A program made the position numbers and the translations under genes. The notes beneath the pieces are model-generated. The model saw only the letters and a list, made by a program, of their open reading frames with translations. It had not been told where the DNA came from and did no database searches. Below, piece after piece: positions 9,803-18,545 of a DNA stretch of 64,000 nucleotides (the stretch's first letter is position 1; every line of letters starts with the position of its first letter). The DNA comes from CAZMGT01 sp964565895. GTDB taxonomy: Bacteria > Armatimonadota > Zipacnadia > UBA1398 > CAZMGT01. The stretch spans positions 210,623 through 274,622 of the forward strand of contig CAZMGT010000001.1 in the NCBI GenBank assembly GCA_964565895.1, read 5' to 3'.

Positions 9803-11167
9803 CTATGTATACGTGAAGTATGCCGTCGCCTTGCACGAAGAGCTTGCGCTAAGTCTTACCCAGTGCGCGCTAAAGCCGTCAGGAAACTCGTGGTGGACAT
9901 ACTCGCCTTTTCCCACGGAAAGCGTCTCGTATACTTTCCAGGTGCCGTTACCCAAAAAGTCTACCTCAATTTGAAAATCCACCGTTTCGTCATTGTCGTG
10001 GCAAAGGTGGAGCACCTTTTTGTCAAACCCGGTCATAAGATAGGGATCCGACGGCTCACCCGCGCGGGCCTCTGTTTCCCACCACACACCGCCCCAACCC
10101 TGGGGCTTGCCGAAACTCCACAAATCGTCCGTCTTGCCAAACCACAAGCCAGACTGCGGCTCGCCGGCGAGGGGATTCGCATCATTAATCGGCGCCACCT
10201 GATTTCCCCCAAGAACAAGAAGCCCCCGGAAGGAGCAGAAGTCCGGAATTACACGCAAATGAGTGCAAATCGGTCTAATCCCCCACACCTTTCCCCCATA
10301 TGCTACCGGCGAAAGCTCGTAAAACATGCCGTGGCAGTCCATTAAAAAGCGCTCGCTTTCTACCTCGCGAATACGCGACCACTCCGTTTGCCAAAAGTGG
10401 TCGAAGCAATGGCTTGCCTTAGGTAAGCGATAGCGCGACCAGATACCGCCGGCGAACACCTTGAGTATCGCCGAGGCGCGGTCCCACCCCGTCGCGAAAA
10501 CTACCCGTCCCATGTTCTTTCTGCCGGCAACTTCGTTAAACGCCGTTCGCTCGAGGATCGTCCAGCGCGACCCATCCCACTCCGCTAGTCGCCCCCCGTG
10601 ACTTTTGCCGACAAAGTCGCTTTCCGTATACGTATTATTGGCGACGATAACCCGACCATTTGCGGTGTGCCCACCCTTGAAGTGTGGGGGAGACCCTGGG
10701 GGTATCTCCAGCTCCCGGATAAGATTGCACACCACTTTTGCCTTTAGCGAATAAACATCGACCTCGAAAAACAGTCCTTCCATGGTCAGGAAATAGACCA
10801 TTCGCTCGGGGTTTTCCAGGTGGTCCATTGTCGCAGCAAGGCGGTGTTCCTTAAACACCTCAATTGTCCGCACCTTGCCCGACGTGTCCACTATGTGCGG
10901 CCCAATAATCATTTGGTCCGACGGCCCATGGACAAGCCTGTTGGCATAGGTCCCAACGACGCTCTCCGGCCGCTTGCGCATTGTTAGCTGCTCGTCGATC
11001 TCGTAAAGACCGGTTCCCGCTCCGCTTGCCGCCTTGTGCGAGACGTAGGAAACGAGCCACAGCCTGCCCGCCCAGGGCATTAGCGCGCCGATGCCGCACT
11101 CCGTCCGCCGGGGGAGAAGGTCCGCCGTTACCGTAAGCCTGGGCAGGACGCCGCTTATGTTCAGCAC
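9803..11167 (-). CDS. Uncharacterised 454-residue beta-rich protein
   Basis: I do not recognise a named family. The protein is rich in beta strands and aromatic residues, with repeated segments of the form W-x-G-R-L-W or SGKVRTIEV that look like propeller blades. There is a conserved-looking Gly/His region (HFKGGHTANGRVIVANNTYTE near residue 185) and a C-terminal beta-sandwich-like tail. No signal peptide or transmembrane segment is visible, so the predicted location is cytoplasmic unless the start is wrong. It sits between the sulfatase run and the orphan ATPase on the same strand (61 and 130 base gaps). A propeller role in carbohydrate sensing or binding is a guess from context. Confidence 0.7.
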   Translation of the reverse strand: MLNISGVLPRLTVTADLLPRRTECGIGALMPWAGRLWLVSYVSHKAASGAGTGLYEIDEQLTMRKRPESVVGTYANRLVHGPSDQMIIGPHIVDTSGKVRTIEVFKEHRLAATMDHLENPERMVYFLTMEGLFFEVDVYSLKAKVVCNLIRELEIPPGSPPHFKGGHTANGRVIVANNTYTESDFVGKSHGGRLAEWDGSRWTILERTAFNEVAGRKNMGRVVFATGWDRASAILKVFAGGIWSRYRLPKASHCFDHFWQTEWSRIREVESERFLMDCHGMFYELSPVAYGGKVWGIRPICTHLRVIPDFCSFRGLLVLGGNQVAPINDANPLAGEPQSGLWFGKTDDLWSFGKPQGWGGVWWETEARAGEPSDPYLMTGFDKKVLHLCHDNDETVDFQIEVDFLGNGTWKVYETLSVGKGEYVHHEFPDGFSAHWVRLSASSSCKATAYFTYT

Positions 11168-11297
11168 GTAGCCTCACCACCGCCGACGCACGTTCTCGCT
11201 CGCCCCCGACACGCAGCAAGCTCCCCAGGCACGCGTTGGCCCCGCGCTACGGGCCGACTGTCGCGCTCCTGCACCATGCTCGGCAAAGCCCCCGCGC

Positions 11298-12722
11298 TTA
11301 CGCGCGCTTTTTGCGCGACGCGCGAGGGGCGTCGGGCGCGTTTACCTTGGGAAGCCAGCGCGCAAGCTCGCGCTTGACCTCCGCATACTCGGGCTTATTC
11401 GCGAGGTTGTACCACTCTAACTCGTCTTTCTCGTGGTCGTAGAGCTCCTCCGTGCCGTCTCTGTAGCGAATATACCTCCACCGTTCGCTGCGCACGGAGT
11501 GGTTCTCTCTGCCGTGCGTGGTCACCGCGGGCCTTTCCTTGGGAGCCGTGGGATCTTTCAGCCAGCGGACGAGGCTTATCCCCTCAAGCTCTTTTTTCGG
11601 CTTAAGATCGCACAGCTCAATTAGCGTGGGATAGATGTCAAGCAGGTTCACGGGCCGCGGGCAGCGCCCGCCAGGTTTCGTGACACCGGGGACGATCATC
11701 GCCAACACGTTGTGCGTCGCTTCCTCCCACAGGGCAAACTTGCGCCAGTGCAGCTTCTCCCCAAGGTGCCAGCCGTGATCGCTCCATAGGACCACGATGG
11801 TGTTCTTGGCATAGGGGCTCTTCTCCAAGGCGTCGAGCACGCGCCCCACGCACCTGTCCACAAACGCCCCGCAGGCAAGATACGCGGCAACCGCCTTTCG
11901 CCAGTTATGTGTCTGGATCACCTTCTTGTGATCGTTGGTGCGCGCCATCTCCCGCCCAAGCGGGGGGATATCGTCCAGATCGTCCTCCTTAACGTTGGGC
12001 AGGGTGACTTTTTCCGAAGGGAACATCTCGAAATACTTGCGCGGCACATACCACGGCAAATGCGGGCGGAAAAAGCCCACGCCAAGGAAGAATGGCTTTT
12101 TGTGGTCCTTCTGCAGCTCGCCTATCGCCCACTGCGAAACCTTCCAATCGCCCATATCCTCGTCGTCGACGTCAATCGGCCCCCAGTCAAAATGTCCCGT
12201 CTTAGGGATTCCGTTTAGCGGGGGGTTAGGGGGCATGGGGTCTGGCGGCTTCGTTTCCGTTTTCGAGGGAAAGTATTCGTGCCACGAGGGCGGATCGGGA
12301 TATGCCCCGTGAAAGATCTTGCCCCCGCCCACGACGCGATAGCCGTGGGCCATGAAGTGCTGCGGCAGGGTCACCGCGTCTTTAAGCACCGGCCGCCACG
12401 GTTGGCTATTGTGGTATACGCCAGATGTTGAGGGGCGAATGCCGGTAAGCAGCGCGGTGCGCGAGGGATTGCAGGCAGGCGCCGCGCAATATGTCCGCGT
12501 GAACAACACGCCGCGCTGCGCGAGACGATCGATATTCGGCGTCCGCGCGTCGGGATGGCCGCCCAGGCAGCCTGTCCAGTCGTTGAGGTCGTCTATCGCG
12601 ATGAACAGCACGTTCGGGCGGTCCAGCGGCGAGGGCCTCGTCCAGGCGTATCTCGCCAAAACAATACTCCCCGCGCCAAGCGCTGCCGCCTTAAGAAACT
12701 GGCGCCTTTTCATTTTCCTCAT
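11298..12722 (-). CDS. Tat-exported sulfatase, iduronate-2-sulfatase-like
   Basis: About 474 residues from ATG 12722, chosen because GGGGGTGG lies five bases upstream and the twin-arginine signal starts directly (MKRRQFLKAAALGAGS). A longer in-frame start at 12767 lacks such support. The core begins NVLFIAIDDLNDW, the DD metal site typical of iduronate-2-sulfatase-like S1 enzymes. The formylglycine motif is CNPSR with LLTGIRPSTSGVY after it. A second metal site VVLWSDHGWHLGEKLHW is present. Expected to remove sulfate esters from a sulfated glycan after Tat export. It belongs to the minus-strand sulfatase run, 275 bases downstream of the sialidase-fold gene. The sulfated substrate is unknown. 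Confidence 0.9.
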   Translation of the reverse strand: MRKMKRRQFLKAAALGAGSIVLARYAWTRPSPLDRPNVLFIAIDDLNDWTGCLGGHPDARTPNIDRLAQRGVLFTRTYCAAPACNPSRTALLTGIRPSTSGVYHNSQPWRPVLKDAVTLPQHFMAHGYRVVGGGKIFHGAYPDPPSWHEYFPSKTETKPPDPMPPNPPLNGIPKTGHFDWGPIDVDDEDMGDWKVSQWAIGELQKDHKKPFFLGVGFFRPHLPWYVPRKYFEMFPSEKVTLPNVKEDDLDDIPPLGREMARTNDHKKVIQTHNWRKAVAAYLACGAFVDRCVGRVLDALEKSPYAKNTIVVLWSDHGWHLGEKLHWRKFALWEEATHNVLAMIVPGVTKPGGRCPRPVNLLDIYPTLIELCDLKPKKELEGISLVRWLKDPTAPKERPAVTTHGRENHSVRSERWRYIRYRDGTEELYDHEKDELEWYNLANKPEYAEVKRELARWLPKVNAPDAPRASRKKRA

Positions 12723-12997
12723 GGTGTCCACCCCCAAGCGGTATTGCCGGCTTAAACTGCCGTTCAACTTGCCCTAAGCGGGCACCTGCAGGCGCGTTGC
12801 CCTCGCCTTTCGCTCATCGCTTCTGCGCCCGCCAAAAGCGGCGCGCGGCGCACCATCCGCTGGCCCCGCGTGCCCGAGCTGTTGCTTCTTTGCTGCAAGG
12901 CAAACCCCTGCCGCCCGCTTCGCAACTTCGCTTGCCCGCTGTGCCGCGCGGTCGGTGCACGCGGTGGGCGGGCAACCGCGATTTGCATAGTTCCAAG

Positions 12998-15328
12998 TCA
13001 TGGCTCCCTTTCCACGCCGGTTAGCCATTCCAAGCTGAACCTCGCGAAGGTAATTGTTTCATATGGGCTCTTTTCGCCGCGCTCGTAAAGGCAACCGATG
13101 CTCATGTCAGGTAGCACGGCGAGGCACGAGTAGGCGCTCGGGCCCTCATACAGCGTCCTCGCGACGGGCCACGTTGCGCCCTCGTCGTAGCTTAGGCGAA
13201 CGGTAAGGCACTTTCTTTCCGTCCTGCTTGCGGGGTTTGAAAAGAGCAGGCGGTTCTTCGTCCCCTCTCGCGCGCAGGTGTAACGGACAATGCTCGCTTG
13301 GCAGACGGGCTCGATTAGCGTGCTGTCAAAGCTCAGCCTTTCCCATGTTTCTCCGCCGTCGCGGCTTAGCGCTTCGGCGCGCATTTGCCCCTTGTCCTTC
13401 GCCTGCCCTTCCCGACCCCAGTAGTTGCGCATATTGACTAGCAGCGCGCCATCGGCAAGCTCCACAAGCTGGCATTCGTCGGTGTGTTCGGCGACGGTTC
13501 CCCCAAGCGCCCATGTTTTCCCGTGGTCGTCGCTGAAAAACACGTGCGAGTGCTTAACCCAGCGCCCGCCCTTTCTCTCGCGGTGGTCGCAGGGAATTAG
13601 TAGCCTCCCCTTGTGTTTCCCATATCGCAACTGAACCCCGACACCCGGCCCGGTGGCATACCACCCCCATCCCGCTCTCTTCACGTCTTTTGTAATGTCT
13701 TGCGGGGGAGACCATGTTATGCCATCGTCTTTACTGAACGTAATCAGCACGCGATCGTTGTTCTTGGTCATCGCCAGCCAAATTATCCCTGTGTCTCTGT
13801 CGAGCACAGCGCAGGGGTTTCCGATGGTAATTTCTGCGTCGCCGCCTTCTTCATAAACGATACTTTGTGCAGACCACGTCCGGCCGTGGTCTGTGCTCCG
13901 CTTAACGAGGATGTCAATGTCTCCGTGGTCGCGCGCGCTGTTTTTTCTCCCCTCGCAGAAAGCAAGCAGCGTGCCCTTTGCGGTGACTAGCAGAGACGGT
14001 ATGCGATAGGTGTGGTAGCCTTCCCTGCCGCTGACATAGACGGGAACTTGCGTGGGGGCGAGCTCGGCGGCGCGCTTGTCGATCTCCGCAAGGGTAAAGC
14101 GCACGCTTAGAACAATTGGCTCCTCGTCTTCTGTCACACGACAATACGTGGTGGCCACGAATGTCCCGTCGGGCAGCAGCTCCAAGCCAGCATATCCGGT
14201 GTCATACATTCTTGTGCTGTCCAACAGCCTAACGCGATACTGCCCTTGTCTGCCTCGAACGATATCTTCGTATCGTCCCACCCAAGCGACAAAGTCGCCC
14301 TTCGTGGGGCTTACCCTGGTCGTGTCGCGAAAAACAACAACCAGCCTGCCGTCGCGAGCATATCGCGCCACGTGCCGGTCGCCGGTAAGGCTTGCGGGAA
14401 GCTCTCGCGGGGCGGTCCACGTCCTGCCTTCGTCGTCGCTAAACATTACGAACGAGTTATATTTTCGGCTGTTTTCGCGCATTAGGCAGGCCAGTTGCTT
14501 TCCATCCGGCGAGCGCACCACGCCAGGCTCGCAAAGGTGCGCCTTTGGGTGTTCCGCCACCACCTCGGGAGCAGACCATGTCAATCCGCCGTCGTAAGAG
14601 AGCGTTTTGTAGATGCGAAACACGCGCTCTCTACCTGCTAGCCCTTCCGCTGTAAGAAACCGGCCATCGTCGTGAAACATCGCCATATAGGCGCCGTCGC
14701 GCAGGCGGACGATGCTGCTCATCGCTACTATTCCGCCGAAGTTCCCTATGGGGCGAAGGGGCGTCCACGTCTTGCCCTCATCTTCCGAATAGGCCATTCG
14801 TATGGGATATAACCCCGAGAAAAGCACAAGGCGCGCCGCGCCGTGTTTGTCCACCAGGCGAAAGATGGTTGGCGTTTCCTTTGACGTCGCCCAGTTTTCC
14901 GGAACGGGCAGCCTGGCGGACCAGGTCAGCCCCCCGTCTGTGCTTTTTTTCATAACAATAGCCCCGCCCCCGTGCCCTTTGGGGTAAACGGCGATTATTG
15001 TTTTGCCGTCCGGCAAGAGCACAGTGCTCGGGTGCCCGAGATATTGCCCGGGCTCGCGACCTACGACTATCTGGCGCCAGGCGTCGCGCGAAAGATCGAT
15101 TAATGGAATCGTATAGTAGGGGAGTTTCGCCCACATGGTTTGCTCCGATGTGCTGGCGCCGCCCGCCGCACGGCTCACTTGCGCTTCGCTGCCCGTCGGC
15201 GCAGGCCGCGCGCCTTGCGCAAACAGCCCTTCACCCAGGCTCCCGAACGAAAGCGCGCCAGCGGCCACCCACGCAGCAACGAAAGGCGCAGCCCGCGCGC
15301 TTAATGCTTTTATAAAGGGCCCGCGCAT
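12998..15328 (-). CDS. Tandem sialidase-fold (BNR/Asp-box) exported protein
   Basis: 776 residues from an ATG with AAAGGA upstream, beginning with a Sec-type signal peptide (FIKALSARAAPFVAAWVAAGAL). Two six-bladed propeller halves are visible. The first (about 60-425) has four Asp boxes of the S-x-D-x-G-x-T-W type (for example STDGGLTWSA, SEDEGKTWTP). The second (about 430-776) has five more and the sialidase arginine motif YRIP in YHTYRIPSLL. The first half lacks an obvious RIP motif, so it may bind rather than cleave. The second half is a candidate exo-alpha-sialidase, though BNR proteins in sulfatase loci can act on other sugars. It lies 305 bases downstream of a sulfatase on the same strand. 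Confidence 0.85.
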   Translation of the reverse strand: MRGPFIKALSARAAPFVAAWVAAGALSFGSLGEGLFAQGARPAPTGSEAQVSRAAGGASTSEQTMWAKLPYYTIPLIDLSRDAWRQIVVGREPGQYLGHPSTVLLPDGKTIIAVYPKGHGGGAIVMKKSTDGGLTWSARLPVPENWATSKETPTIFRLVDKHGAARLVLFSGLYPIRMAYSEDEGKTWTPLRPIGNFGGIVAMSSIVRLRDGAYMAMFHDDGRFLTAEGLAGRERVFRIYKTLSYDGGLTWSAPEVVAEHPKAHLCEPGVVRSPDGKQLACLMRENSRKYNSFVMFSDDEGRTWTAPRELPASLTGDRHVARYARDGRLVVVFRDTTRVSPTKGDFVAWVGRYEDIVRGRQGQYRVRLLDSTRMYDTGYAGLELLPDGTFVATTYCRVTEDEEPIVLSVRFTLAEIDKRAAELAPTQVPVYVSGREGYHTYRIPSLLVTAKGTLLAFCEGRKNSARDHGDIDILVKRSTDHGRTWSAQSIVYEEGGDAEITIGNPCAVLDRDTGIIWLAMTKNNDRVLITFSKDDGITWSPPQDITKDVKRAGWGWYATGPGVGVQLRYGKHKGRLLIPCDHRERKGGRWVKHSHVFFSDDHGKTWALGGTVAEHTDECQLVELADGALLVNMRNYWGREGQAKDKGQMRAEALSRDGGETWERLSFDSTLIEPVCQASIVRYTCAREGTKNRLLFSNPASRTERKCLTVRLSYDEGATWPVARTLYEGPSAYSCLAVLPDMSIGCLYERGEKSPYETITFARFSLEWLTGVEREP

Positions 15329-15633
15329 GTGTTATTTCCTTTGCAGCAGATTGCCTGGGCCGGGCGCGATCTTTTCGCCCAAAAAGGCCACAGCTAACAG
15401 CGGGCGCTGCCCGCCTTGCCGCCCATTTCCTTCAACGCGAGCAGGCCGCCCGAGCGCCCGCCGCTAAACTCGCCATTCTGCCCCGCAATGCCCCCGCTGC
15501 GGCAACCAAGCGCTGGGATACGGCAAAACAGCGCCGCCCTCCGCCCGCGCCACGGTGGGCGAGCGCCGCGGGGGCATGCTCCGCGCTCGATGGAGCGCCC
15601 GCGGAAAAGCCCTGGCCGGCGCAAGAGCCTGTC
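15329..15633. other. Intergenic stretch without a supported gene
   Basis: 305 bases between the sialidase-fold gene and the upstream sulfatase, both minus strand. GC-rich. Arms GCGGGCGCT near 15398 and AGCGCCCGC near 15452 could form a loose stem with a long loop. No convincing promoter, RNA or coding frame was seen. Confidence 0.5.
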
Positions 15634-17034
15634 CTACGCCGGCCACTTGTCCGCCATGGGGTCGTCCACCTTCTTCTGCCACTGGCGCAACTCGCCGCGC
15701 AGGCGGCTAATGGTCTCCGCATAGCGGTTGTCTGAGGAAAGGTTTGTCGTCTCCCAGGGGTCGCTGGCAAGGTCGAAAAGCTGTGTCGTTTTCTTCCCGC
15801 GGACGAAATATTCGATTAGCTTAAACCTCTCCTCGCGCACCATTCGCTGAACGTTCCGATATGCCCCGAACACGCTATCGCGCACTTTCCTGCTCTTGCC
15901 GGAGATTATTGGTGCCAGGCTTTTCCCCTCCACCGTGCTGGGGACGGGCAGCCCCGCGAGGTCGCAAATCGTCGGGAAAATGTCGTGCATATAGCACAAC
16001 GCGTCGGACGTTTTCCCCTGAGGAATGCCCGGCCCGCAAAACACAAGCGGCACGCGCACGCTGTGCTCGTACAGATTCTGCTTGCCCATTAGCCCGTGCT
16101 GGCCGACAGCCAAGCCGTTGTCGCCGGAGAAGATAATGATTGTGTTCTGCGCGTGGCCGGACTGCTCTAACGCGTCGAGCACGCGCCCGATTTGGGCATC
16201 GAGGTGGGTAATCATCGCGTAGTAGTCGGCGATATGCTTGCGCACGACTTCCGGCGTGCGCGGCCAAGGGGCGAGCTTTTCGTCGCGAATCTTCATCTCC
16301 CCGTTGTCAAACGGATGCTCGGGGAGGAAGTTCTTAGGAAGCGAAATCTTGCTTGGGTCGTACATCTTGGCATACTTCTCCGGCGCCATTCGCGGGTCGT
16401 GCGGCGCGGTATAGGCAACGTAGAGCAAAAACGGCCTTTTGCCATCGTATTCGCGCAGAAACTGTATCGCGGCGTCGCTAAACAGCTCGCTGGAAAACTT
16501 TTCGCCCTTATACGCCTTGCCTTTGGGATATTTCCCCTCCGGGTCGAAATCGTACACCGGCACCTGCAGGTGGTTGCTCATCCCGCCGAAGAAAATCTTC
16601 GCCCCCCTGGTAAATCCCCAGGCAAACGTCTCCCGGCCGTTGTGCCACTTGCCCGTCCCGAAAGTAACATAGCCGTGCTCGCGCAAAAGCTCGGGAAAGG
16701 TCGTCCCCTTTTCTATCGGCTCCGCGCGGTACAGCGTCCGCCCGGTAAGGAGCATCGCTCTGCTGCACACGCACACCGCGCCGCGCGTTGAACCCATGAT
16801 GAATGCATGCGTAAACGCGGTCCCCCTCTTTACCAAGCGATCCATGTTTGGCGTAATGATCTCCTTGTTGCCCAGCGCGTGGATGGTGTCGAACCGCTGA
16901 TCGTCTGAGAACAGGAATAGGATATTAGGCCTTCTCTGGCCCGAGGCAGAGTTTAGCCGCGAGACGAAGGGCAGCAGAGCGGCGCCAAGCTTTGCCGTGC
17001 GCTTAAGAAACTCGCGGCGGCCGCTTTTTCCCAT
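15634..17034 (-). CDS. Tat-exported sulfatase with unusual CVCSR active-site motif
   Basis: 466 residues with a twin-arginine signal (GRREFLKRTAKLGAALL). The S1 sulfatase core starts NILFLFSDDQRFDTI. The formylglycine region reads GAVCVCSRAMLLTGR: the expected C-x-P-x-R has Cys in place of Pro. The second metal site IIIFSGDNGLAVGQHGL has Asp-Asn rather than Asp-His, as in many arylsulfatases, and KWHNGRET carries the conserved Lys. Family enzymes hydrolyse sulfate esters with a formylglycine made from the first Cys. The proline change could affect recognition by the maturation enzyme. It lies 58 bases downstream of the next sulfatase in the minus-strand run. Confidence 0.88.
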   Translation of the reverse strand: MGKSGRREFLKRTAKLGAALLPFVSRLNSASGQRRPNILFLFSDDQRFDTIHALGNKEIITPNMDRLVKRGTAFTHAFIMGSTRGAVCVCSRAMLLTGRTLYRAEPIEKGTTFPELLREHGYVTFGTGKWHNGRETFAWGFTRGAKIFFGGMSNHLQVPVYDFDPEGKYPKGKAYKGEKFSSELFSDAAIQFLREYDGKRPFLLYVAYTAPHDPRMAPEKYAKMYDPSKISLPKNFLPEHPFDNGEMKIRDEKLAPWPRTPEVVRKHIADYYAMITHLDAQIGRVLDALEQSGHAQNTIIIFSGDNGLAVGQHGLMGKQNLYEHSVRVPLVFCGPGIPQGKTSDALCYMHDIFPTICDLAGLPVPSTVEGKSLAPIISGKSRKVRDSVFGAYRNVQRMVREERFKLIEYFVRGKKTTQLFDLASDPWETTNLSSDNRYAETISRLRGELRQWQKKVDDPMADKWPA

Positions 17035-17092
17035 CGTTCATCACTCCTTTTTGCTTTTCGCTCGCAACGAACGCCAGTGCTTTCACGCGCGC

Positions 17093-18535
17093 TTATTTCT
17101 TTTTCTCGCCAGAGCCAGGCCAGGGATAGTCGTTCTTGCCGGCAAGCGGGTCTACGGGCCCCTTGGGCAGCGTCTTTTGCCAGGCAAGAAGCTTTTCCGA
17201 AAGCCGCTTGACAATATCGGGGTGCTTTTCCGCAACGTTGTTTAGCTCGGTGGGGTCGCGCGGGATGTTATACAGCTCCACGCGGCTGCCGTCGGGGTTC
17301 ATGAGCAGTTTCCACGGGCCTTCGCGAATGGCGAGCATCGGGCTGCGGTGAAACACGTCGCCGGCAATACTAAACCGCCACTCCCACATAATGGGCTTTG
17401 TGCGCGGGCGCGACTTGCCCAGGAGAATGTCGCTCACATCCTCGCCGTCGGGGTTTAGCCCGGCGGGCACCTCGATCCCCGCGAGGTGGCACACCGTGGG
17501 CAGGAAATCCACCGCGGTAAGCACAGACGTGCTGTCTACGCGGCCCGCGGGAATATGCCCTGGCCAGCGCACGATGAACGGCATGCGAATGCCGCCCTCG
17601 TACAAACTGCGCTTGCGCCCGCGGAACGGGCCGGCGGAGCCCACCGCGCTGTGGCTTGCGTTGCGAACGTGAATGTCCTCCGGGCCGTTGTCGCTCGAGA
17701 AGAAGACCACCGTGTTTTCGGCCAGGCCCAGCTCGTCGAGCTTGCGCACAAGCCTGCCGATCTCCTTGTCGAGGTCGGTGACCGAGGCGTAGTAAATCTG
17801 CATCGCCCCTTTATAGGGCAGCTTGCGCCCCCCGGGCGCGAGGTGGCGGTAGGGCTTCATCTGCTCCTCCGTGGGGTGGAGGATGGCGTGGGGAACGAGC
17901 GTCCACACATTCACGTAAAACGGCCGGTCGCGGTTGGCTTCGATGAACTTAATCGCCTCGTCGACGATAAGCGCGGTTGACTTCGCGCGGAAGTAGGGGT
18001 CGGTGCGTTGCTCCTCCCACGTGGGGCCGTTCGCATTCAGGGCGCGGTAGGCGTCGATGCCATATGCGCTGGGCTCTGGCGCGCCCTCTCCGCTGCCCAG
18101 GTGCCACTTGCCAAAGTGCGCTGTGGCATAGCCGGCGTCGTGCAACAGCTTAGTAATCGTCGTCACACCCGGGTCGAGGAAGTTGGGCATGCCGCGGCTG
18201 GCGTTTTGCTCCGGCCGGGCGAAGTGCCCGTGGATCTTGTGGCGCGCGGGAAAGTGCCCCGTCATAAACGCCGCGCGGCTGGGCGAGCAAACGGCGGAGT
18301 TAACGTAAAACTGGGTAAACAGCGTCCCCTGCGCGGCGAGGCGGTCTAAGTTGGGCGTTTTGATTTGCCGGTGCCCGTAGCAGTGCAGGTCGCCCCAGCC
18401 CAGGTCGTCGGCGAGGATAAAAATAAAGTTTGGCCTCCGCCCAAGCTGCTCGGCAAAAGCGAAGGCGCCGAGTAGCGACCATACGCCAGCGATCCCGGAA
18501 AGCCGCAAAAACTCCCTGCGCGTCATCGCCCTCAC
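17093..18535 (-). CDS. Tat-exported arylsulfatase A-like enzyme
   Basis: 480 residues with the twin-arginine signal TRREFLRLSGIAGVWSLLGAF. The core starts NFIFILADDLGWGDL, and the maturation motif is CSPSRAAFMTG with GKWHLGSG downstream. The second metal site is VVFFSSDNGPEDIH. A C-terminal subdomain with a disulfide-free beta hairpin ends in a Lys-rich tail. Full length for the S1 family. The stop of the upstream sulfatase and this start are only ten bases apart, so the two are almost certainly co-transcribed. An alternative start at the second Met, three codons in, is equally compatible with the signal. Confidence 0.9.
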   Translation of the reverse strand: MRAMTRREFLRLSGIAGVWSLLGAFAFAEQLGRRPNFIFILADDLGWGDLHCYGHRQIKTPNLDRLAAQGTLFTQFYVNSAVCSPSRAAFMTGHFPARHKIHGHFARPEQNASRGMPNFLDPGVTTITKLLHDAGYATAHFGKWHLGSGEGAPEPSAYGIDAYRALNANGPTWEEQRTDPYFRAKSTALIVDEAIKFIEANRDRPFYVNVWTLVPHAILHPTEEQMKPYRHLAPGGRKLPYKGAMQIYYASVTDLDKEIGRLVRKLDELGLAENTVVFFSSDNGPEDIHVRNASHSAVGSAGPFRGRKRSLYEGGIRMPFIVRWPGHIPAGRVDSTSVLTAVDFLPTVCHLAGIEVPAGLNPDGEDVSDILLGKSRPRTKPIMWEWRFSIAGDVFHRSPMLAIREGPWKLLMNPDGSRVELYNIPRDPTELNNVAEKHPDIVKRLSEKLLAWQKTLPKGPVDPLAGKNDYPWPGSGEKKK

Positions 18536-18545
18536 TCCTTACTCC

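Noticed and set aside
15398..15460. Loose inverted repeat in the gap upstream of the sialidase-fold gene
   Set aside because: The loop is about 45 bases and there is no T run, so it was not called a terminator.
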